Source of the DNA: Allium sativum | Taxonomy: Eukaryota; Streptophyta; Magnoliopsida; Asparagales; Amaryllidaceae | Direction of reading: 5' to 3' | DNA length: 64,000 nucleotides | Assembly: GCA_030737875.1 (NCBI GenBank) | Contig: CM060910.1 | Span: 246,482,427-246,546,426, forward strand | In this document: one piece after another, positions 1 to 9,855 of the stretch | How positions within the stretch are numbered: position 1 is the stretch's first letter | How the letters are laid out: the number at the start of each line of letters is the position of its first letter | The notes under the pieces: generated by a model | Told to the model about the DNA's origin: nothing | Databases searched by the model: none | What the model saw: the letters and a program-made list of their open reading frames with translations, nothing else | Translations under genes and position numbers: made by a program

Positions 1-1096
1 GAGGACCTCAGGGAGGGCATGCGTTTCCTTCTAGCTAGGGTGGTGTCAGTGACCTACCAGCCCTCACATTTATATACTTTTCACCTGTGTGGTTGTTGCT
101 GTTGCGAGACGCCTCGGTTAGATCGAACGATCCGGGTCCGATGGAGTCATTCGTTGGCTCGCTTACGCCCCAAAGGGCGGGGAAACGCAGTGTTCAGGCA
201 TTTTAATCCACATCGGTGGACCGGCCCTGACGATCCAAGGGTCACTCGAGCTCTGATCCTGAGACATGGGCTAGATTGTCTCGAATCGGTTGAGGACTAT
301 CTTTTGCCTCGGTTCATAGGTGGAAATCCAATTTCCCAATACGTGACATTTGCGATTTTGATTGTATAACCTATATATGGCGACATAGTGGTATGGGGCA
401 TTCATGCCGCCTATGATTGATATTTATGATTTGAAGTTGTTTTATACACTATGCACTGATAATAGTATCAAATGATTTCTTTTAAACGAATCAAGCATTC
501 TTGGCTATTATAAGGTAAAAACCCTATCCCCCGTCTTGCGTTGCATTGTGTGATAGGACCTGGGTCTTATAATAGCTTCATTTTTCTTTATTTAGCATTG
601 CGCTGTTGTTTTATGCACTGGTATTCTTGGGAGGAAACCCGTTCCGTGTTATACGGCGTGGTCCCTTGATTTACCAAACTTTAAAAATAAAGATTAATAA
701 CTGTTTTAGTTCTCACACCAGTCACATGACTGACCTGGAGTTTATTGCTTTAACCTAAACTCTGGGTGCCCTTATTTTGATACGGGCAGCTAGTAGTTTT
801 GGTTTTGCAGATTTATATTCACAGGATCCTGGTTTACAGCTGGAACGATATCCGGAAAGCTTTGTATCCGTATATCTCATTCTAGTTGTGTATTGTATTA
901 TTTTCCGCTGCTATGTATTTAAATGTAATTTAAATCTCTGATATTTCTGTGTAATATTCATTTATACTCTGTATATTCTTGTAATCTGATGCATTGTTGT
1001 AATATACAATGAAATGTTCTTCCGTCTGCGTTCTGTTTTGTCTTGTTCTCGAACTATCCGACGCTTTCCTTTACGGGGAAGTTACGGGTTTTCACA
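1..1096 (+). repeat. R1 5' LTR, 3' portion only
   Basis: This stretch matches 7456-8551 base for base apart from roughly a dozen substitutions. It ends in ...GGGTTTTCACA two bases before the primer-binding site. The reading frame at 19-369 is not a gene: it recurs shortened in the other LTR and has no recognisable domain. Confidence 0.95.
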
Positions 1097-1098
1097 GT

Positions 1099-1110
1099 TG
1101 GTATCAGAGC
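1099..1110 (+). promoter_or_regulatory. R1 primer-binding site (initiator tRNA-Met)
   Basis: TGGTATCAGAGC begins two bases after the LTR end and is complementary to the 3' end of plant initiator tRNA-Met, the usual minus-strand primer of Ty3/Gypsy and Copia elements. The last bases also take part in a possible hairpin GCTTTG/CAAAGC at 1109-1125. Confidence 0.95.
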
Positions 1111-1161
1111 TTTGGTTTACAAAGCAGAGAACAAGGCACATTAGAACCATACGAAAGAATT

Positions 1162-1235
1162 CATCAGATATTGGGTTAGTAATATCCAATGGGAATGACT
1201 CGTTAGAGATAGGATCGGTAGTATCCTAGAACGAG
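1162..1235 (+). other. R1 tandem stem-loops downstream of the primer-binding site
   Basis: Two related hairpins lie side by side. The first has inner arms TTGGGT/ATCCAA; the second has inner arms TAGGAT/ATCCTA enclosed by outer arms CTCGTT/AACGAG with AGAGA on the 5' side. Equivalent hairpins with compensatory base changes occur at the same place in R2, R3 and R7. A packaging or dimerisation signal is a reasonable inference. Confidence 0.7.
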
Positions 1236-2092
1236 TGTGAAGAGTATATTTTTAAAATGAAAACAAGTTTTGTTTTGAAAATTTAAATCAATTATTCGTA
1301 TTTGATTATTTATTTGTATTGATTTGGACAGTCCAGTATATAAAGATTTTGCATATACGCCTTGCAAACGTGTATTTGAAGTTTTAATATACTGGATAGA
1401 TATAGAATTACACTCGAATCGCCCGGAGATGATTTTGATGATGGAGCTCCATCATTAGAATTTATGTTCGAGTGACGAAAGTGAGCTTTCTATATATTTC
1501 CAATTGACTGGTGTGAGAACCAAAGCTATATAGGATTTATTGTTGTGATTTGGCATCAAAAATGCGATTTTTGACTATGTATCAAAGTTATGAATTTCAA
1601 AAGCTAATCAACTAAGGGATTGATGTTTGTGTTGTTTGTTTATTTGTTTGATAATTTTGAACCATATAGCCTAATAGCATCAAATATTGAATTGTATTGA
1701 AAATTGGTCGCATTTGCTTGCATATACCTATACTTACATTGAACAGGTCATAGCAAAGAGGCTAGAGCCGAAGAATAAAATATGTTTGCCCGACAAATAG
1801 GTACATGTTTACTACATAATTTACTGTTTTGTTTGGGTGATGATGATTTTATGAGCCTATTGGCTAGCCGCTTGGCTTTTTCTTTTTCTTTTTGAGATCT
1901 GAAGGACCGGGGAAGCTATTTGAGATTTCCCGATGCTCCCATTGCAGGGGAGGTTATGGCGAAATTTTTCGAAAATTTAGGGTGTTAGCCAAATTTTTGA
2001 AATTTTTGGAAATTCTCAGAAACTGAAAAGTTGGAGAATGGAAGCCAGATCGAACGTAGAGTTGATTAATCAAACCACTTTCGACTTTGTTC

Positions 2093-2127
2093 CTTTTCGG
2101 GGATGAAAAGTTTTAAGTGGGGGAGAT
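2093..2127 (+). promoter_or_regulatory. R1 polypurine tract with preceding hairpin
   Basis: The purine-rich AAGTGGGGGAGA at 2115-2126 sits directly before the 3' LTR and would prime plus-strand synthesis. Just upstream, CTTTTC (2093-2098) pairs with GAAAAG (2105-2110) around the loop GGGGAT. The same hairpin, with changed but still complementary arms, precedes the tract in R2, R3 and R7. Confidence 0.85.
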
Positions 2128-2529
2128 TGTAATAACCCGAAAATCTGGGCCAGTTTAAAATTTTTATTTCGGCAATTTTAGCGAATTTTGATTTTTTAAA
2201 ATGAATTATTTTAAATAATATCGGCGAGAAAATTTCTTTTGAATAAAACTCAATCGTATATAGTTATATAGATTGACGATAGAATATAATTATTTATTTA
2301 TATTTATAAATAGAATTGAAAATGGCGCGGTAGTTCGATAATTCGATTTCAAACTTCAATTGAATGTACCGGGTGCAAAACAATCCGGATTTTAGTGAAA
2401 CCAAAAACATTAGGATATAATTGTGAATATCTTTCCAACGAATTCGAAAAATCGAAATTTGATAGCGGGAATCAAAAGATATGTCCAGTTGAAAATTCTG
2501 AATAGTCGCTATAGAATTCAGGCCCTTAA

Positions 2530-2770
2530 AAATGGAAATTTTGCAAACGACCTCGGATTTCGACGAAACCAGTTTTGTTGGATCCGTGATGTCAAAATAT
2601 TGCTAGGTTTCAAATTTCATAATTTTTCGAATCAATATGTGAGCGTGGCAAAGGAAAACGCGTTTGACCAGTTTGAGTTGATTTTAATCGACTGGAAAAT
2701 GACCATTTTTCAAACGGTCTCAGAATTCGACGAAACTAGTTTTGTTAGGACCGTATCGTCAATACGAAGC
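2530..2770 (+). repeat. Degenerate ~175 bp units in R1 LTR start
   Basis: The phrase TTTTGCAAACGACCTCGG followed by TTCGACGAAACCAGTTTTG and GGATCCGT occurs near 2541 and again, altered, near 2713. The spacing is about 174 bp. The same phrase repeats at similar spacing in R2, R4, R5 and R8. Confidence 0.7.
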
Positions 2771-3016
2771 TAGAAAATATTTTTCTGCAATTTATAGAGT
2801 TAGTATGTGGCCCCGGTAATTTGAAATGTACGTCTAAAATTCAATATAGTGATTTGACTGTAAATTCAATGGAAACTGATTGTAACAATCGAATCAGCCT
2901 ACGATACGTATCCCGTTGTGTTCGGAATGGGGGTAATAGCTATGGACGACAGGCGGTGGGTCTCGTTCCAAAGTCGAAAATAAAAGTTGCTTTTTAAAAT
3001 TAAAATAATTAAATAA

Positions 3017-3371
3017 TATATATAACTCTCTCCACTCTCTCTCTCCCCTCACTTCTTCCCCGCCACTTTTCAGAAAAAAAAGAAAAAAGAAAAAAAAAAC
3101 CCAATCGACGTTGCCCTTCCCCCGCCACCCTCGAAGTCCACGCCACCCTCGAAGCCGCCGCCACCCTCCACTCGTCAGCCTTCACCCTCGCGTGAGCCCA
3201 AGAACCCCCAAACCCCCTCCGAATCGAGAAGATAAGCCGCGCCCCATCCCTAGGCCGCACCTCGACCACCGCAGCCTCCCCTCACCGCCAGCGCCGCCTG
3301 CTCCACCTCCCACGAGCGCCGTTCTCTCCCCCACCAGTGGCAAAGACCCAATCCCCTCAATGAATGTGAGT
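3017..3371 (+). promoter_or_regulatory. R1 LTR candidate promoter and GC-rich leader
   Basis: A TATATATAAC box is followed at once by a pure CT run (CTCTCTCTCCCCTC), then a GC-rich segment with an ATG at 3111 opening a 114-codon frame very rich in Pro, Arg and Ser. At 3366 GTGAGT matches a 5' splice donor, and the sequence turns AT-rich straight after. This looks like a plant core promoter, 5' leader and first exon. The frame is low-complexity and may not encode a protein. Promoter function is inferred from composition and the repeated position of such segments in all the LTRs. Confidence 0.5.
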
Positions 3372-3439
3372 TTTAATTTATTTCCATTTAGTTTTATTAT
3401 TAAATCCGAATTTAATTTCTTTTATTTTCAGTTTTTTTT

Positions 3440-4110
3440 ATATGAGTTAAAGTAAAAGGCGAGATTTTTAGTATGTAAAAGACGAGATTTTTAGATATGA
3501 AAGAACAAAAAGGTTTGATTTTCCTTAATAAAAAGATTAGATTTTTTATTAAGTGATTAGCGATATAAACATTTGATCTTTATATTTTTAAAAGTATAAA
3601 AATATGATAAAGTGAAAAGACGTGATTTTTAAAAGTGAAAAGATTAGATTTTTAAAATGCAAAAGATTAAATTTTTAAATTTGAAAAGACGATGTTTTTA
3701 TATGAGTAGTGAAGTAAAAATATGATTTTTACTTCGAGAAAAATATAAATTTTATATTATAGAAAGGCGAAATCTTTATTTTTGAAAAGGCGAAATCTTT
3801 ATTTTTGAAAAGGCGAAATCTTTATATGAAGAATGGTGTGATAATAATATAATCTTTACTATATGAACATCGATGTGAAAATATAATTTTTATCTATGTA
3901 GTAGCGGTATAAAAATTCGATTTTTATATATTGAACAAAGAAGTAAAAATTCGATTTTTATATATTGAACAAAGAAGTAAAAATTTGATTTTTATATATT
4001 GAACAAAGAAGTAAAAATTTGATTTTTATATATTGAACATCGAAGTAAAAATGTGATTTTTATATATTGAATAGCGAAGTAAAAATGTGATTTTTACATA
4101 TGTAGATAAT
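3440..4110 (+). repeat. R1 LTR array of short hairpins
   Basis: Successive units carry a short perfect inverted repeat of the form TAAAAAT-NNG-ATTTTTA. From about 3905 to 4090 the unit is regular at about 34 bp with ...TTGAACAAAGAAG between hairpins. Earlier units are more diverged (GGCGAAATCTTTATTTTTGA three times near 3765-3825). The array begins directly after the GC-rich leader. Confidence 0.85.
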
Positions 4111-4191
4111 ACGGGCAAAGAAAGTGAAAAGAGGCAGAACGACGAAGATTTCCTACCTATGAAGAGTCGAGGCGAATGGTTTAGCTAATAT

Positions 4192-4298
4192 GTGAGAATT
4201 TCTCACCTTTCAATTTCATTTTCTAAGTTATATATATATATACTAGGATGCAGACGGTGCTTAGTAGCACCCGACACAATCGTCCACAGACCATGGAC
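4192..4298 (+). other. R1 LTR conserved triple stem-loop block
   Basis: Three hairpins follow each other: GTGAGA-ATT-TCTCAC at 4192-4206, GGTGCT-TAGT-AGCACC at 4256-4271 and GTCCA...TGGAC at 4282-4298. A TATATATATATA run lies between the first and second. R4 and R5 have all three at the same place, and R8 has the third. The third shows compensatory change between copies. Confidence 0.75.
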
Positions 4299-5124
4299 TT
4301 GTTTGTTCGGTTGCATAGATTAGTTAGATGATTTGGTTTGAATTGAATTGTTTGGTGAAATGAAATTGATTTGATTGATGTGTGAATGGCGTGGGCCTTC
4401 ACTAGACCGGGGATAAGGCTAGGCCTTGTCCCGTTTCTAGTATCGTGCCGTTATGCCGCCGAAATTTTCTAAAATAAGTTAGAAAAATAAAGATAACATT
4501 TTATTTGATAAATGAACTGAATAGAAAATTCATAGGTTGAATAAAATAGTTTGATTGTTAAAAATATAATTTTTAATGTGAATGTGAATAAATAGTTATT
4601 CATTTACAAACCGGACGGTTTGTTTATGTACACCTATTTGAAGGACATTGATTGGGACGATAAATTTTACACATCGCCCAACTGCACAAATAAAAATCTG
4701 TGTTTGATTGCTTGAAACCCCACACGGGTATTGGGATGATATTTGACGTACACTAATCCCGATTGTTTAGTTGTATGTCGATCGATTGATTGACAGGCTG
4801 TTCTAAGCGTTGAATATTTATATTTGATGCTTATACAGTGTAGGATGCACTTTGGATGATGGTTGATTATACATTGTAGTTGATATATACATGTGTTGTA
4901 GAAAATCCATATAATTAACATTATATGGTAATTGATTGGGCCTCATTCCAGTTTTAAAATAGAAATATTTGAAAAAGAAATATTTGAAATAGAATATTTG
5001 AAAATAGGAATATATGAAGCCGTATTGATTAGATTGACGCCATTTTGATGTGAAGGACATTTATATCGATTTTATTCATTTTATAATGAATATCGAAAGT
5101 GATTTCAAAATCTGATATTTTAAA

Positions 5125-5345
5125 AAGAATTGAATATAAATAAATTCGAATTGAAATTGAATATAAACGAATTCGAATTGAAGTTGAATAGAAATGAATT
5201 CGAATTGAAATTGAATTGAATTGAAAACGAACTGAAATTGAATTAGAAATCAATTTGAATTGAAATCAATTTGAAATGAATTTAAAATGAATTTAAATTG
5301 GAATATTCAATTTTGATTTGAAATTGAATATGAAGTTGAAACCGT
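5125..5345 (+). repeat. GAATTGAA-rich tandem repeat in R1 LTR
   Basis: Units of about 34 bp built on TTCGAATTGAAATTGAATA repeat with substitutions, decaying into simple TTGAA repeats. The matching part of R5 and R4 is shorter, so the array expanded in R1's lineage. Confidence 0.75.
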
Positions 5346-6104
5346 TTTGAAAATGAATTTAAAACGATTTATAAAGCACGTTTTGAATTGAAATCGACGA
5401 AGTATATATTATATATATTCTATATATAATATAATGGCCTGAATAGAACGCGCCGCGCCGCGGTAGTTCGCGAATTTCGACCATTGAATTCGAACGGATA
5501 TTACGGGGGATCCGACCGTCGGATTCTCCTAAAACCGGAACCGTTGGGTTCGTATCGAAAAGAGCTTTCTAACGAATATTAGAAATTTGAAATCTAACGG
5601 TTGGATTTGGAATTATGTCCAAATCAAATTTGGAAAAGGTCGTCGTAAGTGCAGTTCGATGGCCGTTGATGGAAATCGACTGTACAGGCCTTGATAAAAT
5701 TATTAAAAATAGTAATAATTTGTGTAGAATCATAAGAAATGATTTAGAAAGAATTGGGATGAAAAACTCCATATTTGAAAAGATAAAAATAGATTTTTAT
5801 CGAAATGAACTAGTTTTGAACTAGAATTATAATTCTATTTATTTTTAAATAAATAAATTGAATTTGAAATGGTTTTGAAAATAACCAGAATTTCCAATGA
5901 TTGCATTGGAATGGAATTGAATCGAAATTGTCTTCGGAATATTTCGATGTTGGATTTCGTGATTATACAGATGTTGTTATGGAAATTTGAAAGATATAGA
6001 TATATATATCGTTATTTCCAATACGATATTTGTTGGTCGTAGAATTTGATATTGAATATAAGCTGGGATATTTTCTATTCAGAGCCTTGTATTTAATATC
6101 AAAT

Positions 6105-6370
6105 GTGATTTGGGTTTGTCGTGAATGGTGTCTTCATTAACACTGTTCTTGAACCCAGTTGAGAAAAGATTAAATCTTTTTATTTAGATTTAATGAAGTG
6201 TACCAATTAAATAATATTTAATTGGAATTGAATTGATATTGATTTTTGGGTTTATCGTGGACAGTGTTTTAAATAACACTTGTTCTTTAACCCGATAATT
6301 AATGGAATGTGACTTTGGGTTTATCGTGAACCGTGTTTTAAATGACATTGATTCTTTAACCCAGTTAACG
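6105..6370 (+). repeat. Three tandem stem-loop units in R1 LTR
   Basis: Three copies of a unit beginning TTTGGGTTTATCGTGAA and ending TTCTTTAACCCAGTTAA lie in a row. Arms GGGTT/AACCC close each unit, and inner GTGTT/AACAC pair in most. R5 (about 44500-44760) and R4 (about 36920-37700) have related copies in different numbers. Confidence 0.7.
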
Positions 6371-6971
6371 ATTAAAACTAAGTGGTGTTTTAATGAATCT
6401 TTAATTAGATTGAAAAGATCGAGAATGGAGTATCACCAGTTTTACTCCAGGCGATAGTTAAATCTTTAATTAGATTTGAACGTGAAATGGTAATTGAATT
6501 TACCGATAACACCGTGGTGTTAGATATGAAGTATTACTAGTTTTACTTCATGGGATGAATAGGTTGGGATTGGGAAATTAAAACCAATGATTACTTCGGT
6601 AAGGTTCGCTAATTCCGACTAGTTGAATCGAAATTCAAAAGAAGATTAGAGAATAAATTCAAGGAATTTATCTTGGATAAAATTAATGGGAACCTTTCCC
6701 TATGAATGTGAAATTTAGAAACTAACTGTCGGTTAGCCAAGCAGAATGGTTTTCTGGATATTGATCTGATGTTGGTTTCGGCCTTCGGGGTTAATATTTG
6801 GGGAATTATTCTCTTGATTAATTTACGGTTAGTGACTGATGAATTGGAATGAGGCGTATGTTGTGTTTGTGTACCACTTATTTAAAATATACGCGAGTTA
6901 TTCGGGAAGACCGGGTTTATCCCATTCTGAATAACTGTTACGACGATAAGTCGAAGATGAAGACGGTGGTC

Positions 6972-6988
6972 GAAGACCGGAAGTCTTC
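6972..6988 (+). other. Conserved GAAGAC hairpin in R1 LTR
   Basis: GAAGAC-CGGAA-GTCTTC forms a six-pair stem. It recurs at 38047 (R4, seven pairs), 45313 (R5), 57406 (R8, five pairs) and, in the R7 LTR, around 50540. The surrounding text GGTGGTCGAAGACC is also conserved. Confidence 0.65.
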
Positions 6989-8192
6989 ACGTCGTTTGGA
7001 TAATTACTGATGATCTTGATTGGGATGTACACCCAAGAAGATGGAAACAGTTAGTGATCATCCAGACGTACTTGGAGATTGATGGATATGCGGGGTACTA
7101 GGTGCCTCCGGTTTCGTTCAGACCCAGAATGGACTTGTAAATGGACTGTGTGTCTGACATTGGATTTTAGTCCGTGTGATTGATCTCTATTAAATATATA
7201 TCTGTTTGGCGGCGGAGAATTTATTCTCTTGCTTAACGCCCTTCTCTGAGACGTACGAGCTCAGGGGTTATATAATGATGGATATCAAACGCATGGAGTG
7301 AATTGCCTGTGTGGCATGCCTAAGTGGCAATTGATCAAGGCTTCTGTTGAAAAGCAAAGTCTTGTGGATGATGATCAAAGCATAGCCTGTGTGGCACAGC
7401 TTTGTGTAACGTGAATTCGCGAGCCTCGCACCCCGGTTGTGAACTAAAAACGAGAGAGGACCTCAGGGAGGGCATGCGTTTCCTTCTAGCTAGGGTGGTG
7501 TCAGTGACCTACCAGCCCTGACATTTATATACTTTTCACCTATGTGGTTGTTGCTGTTGCGAGGCGCCTCGGTTAGATCGGACGATCCGGGTCCGATGGA
7601 GTCATTCGTTGGCTCGCTTACGCCCCAAAGGGCGGGGAAACGCAGTGTTCAGGCATTTTAATCCACATCGGTGGACCGACCCTGACGATCCAAGGGTCAC
7701 TCGAGCTCTGATCCTGAGACATGGGCTAGATTGTCTCGAATCGGTTGAGGACTATCTTTTGCCTCGGTTCATAGGTGGAAATCCAATTTCCCAATACGTG
7801 ACATTTGCGATTTTGATTGTATAACCTATATATGGCGACATAGTGGTATGGGGCATTCATGCCGCCTATGATTGATATTTATGATTTGAAGTTGTTTTAT
7901 ACACTATGCACTGATAATAGTATCAAATGATTTCTTTTAAACGTATCAAGCATTCTTGGCTATTATAAGGTAAAAACCCTATCCCCCGGCTTGCGTTGCA
8001 TTGTGTGATAGGACCTGGGTCTTATAATAGCTTCATTTTTCTTTATTTAGCATTGCGCTGTTGTTTTATGCACTGGTATTCTTGGGAGGAAACCCGTTCC
8101 GTGTTATACGGCGTGGTCCCTTGATTTACCAAACTTTAAAAATAAAGATTAATAACTGTTTTCGTTCTCACACCAGTCACATGACTGACCTG

Positions 8193-8480
8193 GAGTTTAT
8201 TGCTTTAACCTAAACTCTAGGTGCCCTTATTTTGACACGGGCAGCTAGTAGTTTTGGTTTTGCAGATTTATATTCACAGGATCCTGGTTTACAGCTGGAA
8301 CGATATCCGGAAAGCTTTGTATCCGTATATCTCATTCTAGTTGTGTATTGTATTATTTTCCGCTGCTATGTATTTAAATGTAATTTAAATCTCTGATATT
8401 TCTGTGTAATATTCATTTATACTCTGTATATTATTGTAATCTGATGCATTGTTGTAATATACAATGAAATGTTCTTCCGT
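8193..8480 (+). terminator. R1 LTR conserved hairpin and poly(A)-like region
   Basis: GAGTTTA (8193-8199) pairs with TAAACTC (8211-8217) just after the conserved ATGACTGACCTG, followed by GCCC...GGGC. From about 8380 to 8470 there are repeated TGTAA motifs and AATGAAA, typical of plant far-upstream and near-upstream polyadenylation elements. The 5' LTR has the same block at 738-1015. RNA 3' end formation here is inferred. Confidence 0.55.
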
Positions 8481-8969
8481 CTGCGTTCTATTTTGTCTTG
8501 TTCTCGAACTATCCGACGCTTTCCTTTACGGGGAAGTTACGGGTTTTCACATTTGAAATACAAGAAATACTCGAAGGTGTAGATAAATTTTCCTTCGGAA
8601 AGTGACACCTTAAAAGAAACTATGAATTAAGTCCTTGAGCATTAATTTTAACCAGTTTTGCTCATTGTATAGAACTGATCATTTTTATTGTAGGAAAGCA
8701 TTCCTTTTGTAGATTAAAACGATTAGCAAAGATCGCATTAAATCAAAAAAATGCAAACATAATGTCTTATTTGTTCCAGAACAACCAAATAAATTCTTGT
8801 TAAGAATTCAGACAGTTCTGAATGAATTGCCCATCTTAAGAACCAAAGAAAAATATCTCAGGTGATAATAATAGAACTGTCTCAAAGATAGAGACAATGC
8901 TTAAACATGCAAACATTTTTTGAAATTTATCAAACCTAACAGGAGGGACAATGCGAATTAAGAGTAAAA

Positions 8970-9535
8970 ACCACAGTTTTAAAGACCGGACCGTCGATCA
9001 AAACGTAATGTCCTAAGATCGAAGGTTTTGAAGGTCCAGCCAGTTGAACCTTTAAAATCGTGTAAATTACGCATAAAATATTACTCAATGATTATGTATT
9101 TGATCTAATGAAGATTACTTAAACAATGGTCATGGAAAAAAAAACTATGCAGATAAAGCTATAGCATAACCAAGACAGAAGGTCAAAAGCTTGATCTCAA
9201 AAAAAAATGCTTGTTACTGCAAGTCCCACATCAGCTAAATAGGGAAGCATATCTCATGTTTTTTATATAAATTAGTTGCCATTCCTTGATTGTATTCGCA
9301 GTGGCATGTGAGAGTTTTTACATGGATTCTAAGGGCTTCTAAGTAGTTTCATGCTAAATTTTGCTACGTAATTTAAATATTCTTTATTTCTCAATTGAAA
9401 AACAGAGAGGTTTAACCTTTGTTTTATGAGGCTTTGATGGCCCAGTGGAAATTGCGGTTTGAATAGCTTCCGCGCCTTAATGGCTGCTGGTTTGCGGTTT
9501 TTGTTGTTGGACCGAGGGTCCAGTCAGGTCATGAA
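8970..9535. mobile_element. Possible small non-autonomous DNA transposon
   Basis: The left end reads AGTTTTAAAGACCGGACCG and the right end, reverse-complemented, reads AGTTTTCATGACCTGACTGG; the two match imperfectly. Internal phrases such as GGTCCAGCCAGTTGAACC recall decayed plant hAT- or Mutator-like repeats. No clear target duplication was found, so this is a weak call. Confidence 0.3.
9223..9270 (+). promoter_or_regulatory. snRNA-type upstream element plus TATA box
   Basis: GTCCCACATCA matches the plant snRNA upstream sequence element (consensus RTCCCACATCG) except for the last base. TATATAA follows after a 30 bp gap. No U1-U6, U3 or 7SL RNA body is recognisable downstream, so it may be a promoter fragment captured by a repeat. 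Confidence 0.4.
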
Positions 9536-9609
9536 AACTTAGGTATAGACTTATATGCATTCAATAATGTAAGACTGACCACACACCTTTTCCATAATAT
9601 GTAACAATG

Positions 9610-9855
9610 CAGTACAAGAATAAAAGCTATTTTTGACGGCTCAAATGGTCGTCGTCCATCGAAAGCCATTGAAAACAACCATCGCATTTCAAGGTGTCGA
9701 GGAACAAAGTTTTCAATGGCTCTCGTCATAGCCTGTTGTTTCAATTTTCGACGGCTAGAGTCAGTTTCCGACAGTTGGCATCAGATGTCGGAAACCGTTA
9801 CTTATACATCTTCTAATAAGTCGTCGCTAGCCATCGGAAACAATCGGAAAATTTG
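9610..9855. repeat. CACTA terminus and subterminal repeats
   Basis: The terminal CAGTACAAGAA is followed by repeated short motifs in both orientations: GACGGCT, GTCGTCG, CCATCGAAAGCC, CGACGGCTA, TTTCCGACAG and TGTCGGAAAC. Such arrays near the ends bind the TNPA-type protein in En/Spm. The flanking ATG at 9607-9609 would be one copy of the 3 bp target duplication. Confidence 0.7.

Larger units (their letters stand above)
1097..2127 (+). other. R1 internal region, non-coding
   Basis: The region lies between the two LTRs and is about 1.03 kb long. It holds the primer-binding site, two tandem stem-loops, AT-rich sequence, a block near 1740-1990 (tail of the internal region, also found inside solo LTR R8) and the polypurine tract. 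No open frame of meaningful length is present. A normal Ty3/Gypsy internal region would be 4-7 kb, so gag and pol are absent altogether. Confidence 0.93.
1..8551 (+). mobile_element. R1: LTR retrotransposon without genes, left end outside window
   Basis: The element has a partial 5' LTR, a tRNA-Met primer-binding site, an internal region of about 1.0 kb, a polypurine tract and a 6.4 kb 3' LTR. The end of the 5' LTR and the end of the 3' LTR align without net indels over 1096 bp and differ at about 12 positions by eye (about 1%), so insertion was recent. No gag, protease, reverse transcriptase, RNase H or integrase reading frame is visible in any frame. The terminal sequences resemble Ty3/Gypsy elements, but without protein domains the lineage is inferred. 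The 5 bp after the element (TTTGA) would be the target duplication; its partner lies outside the window. Confidence 0.93.
2128..8551 (+). repeat. R1 3' LTR, 6.4 kb
   Basis: The LTR starts TGTAATAACCCG at the polypurine tract and ends GGGTTTTCACA, giving the canonical TG...CA. At about 6.42 kb it is long even for plants. It contains the superfamily plan: repeat units near the start, a CT/GC-rich leader near 3.0-3.4 kb, hairpin arrays from 3.4 to 4.1 kb, several conserved stem-loops and a TGTAA-rich end. The short reading frames in it are not genes. Confidence 0.95.
8552..9609. other. Flank between R1 and the CACTA remnant
   Basis: About 1 kb of moderately AT-rich DNA without a supported gene. 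It contains a possible small inverted-repeat element (8970-9535) and, inside it, an snRNA-type promoter motif. The rest, 8552-8970, shows nothing I can name. Confidence 0.7.

Noticed and set aside
3111..3455. 114-codon Pro/Arg/Ser-rich frame in R1 LTR as a protein gene
   Set aside because: It is low complexity, has a rival frame on the other strand, and is not conserved in the related LTRs R4 and R5. Kept only as part of a leader segment.
3905..4090. CRISPR-like array
   Set aside because: Regular short repeats with palindromes, but the spacers are not unique and the context is a plant LTR.
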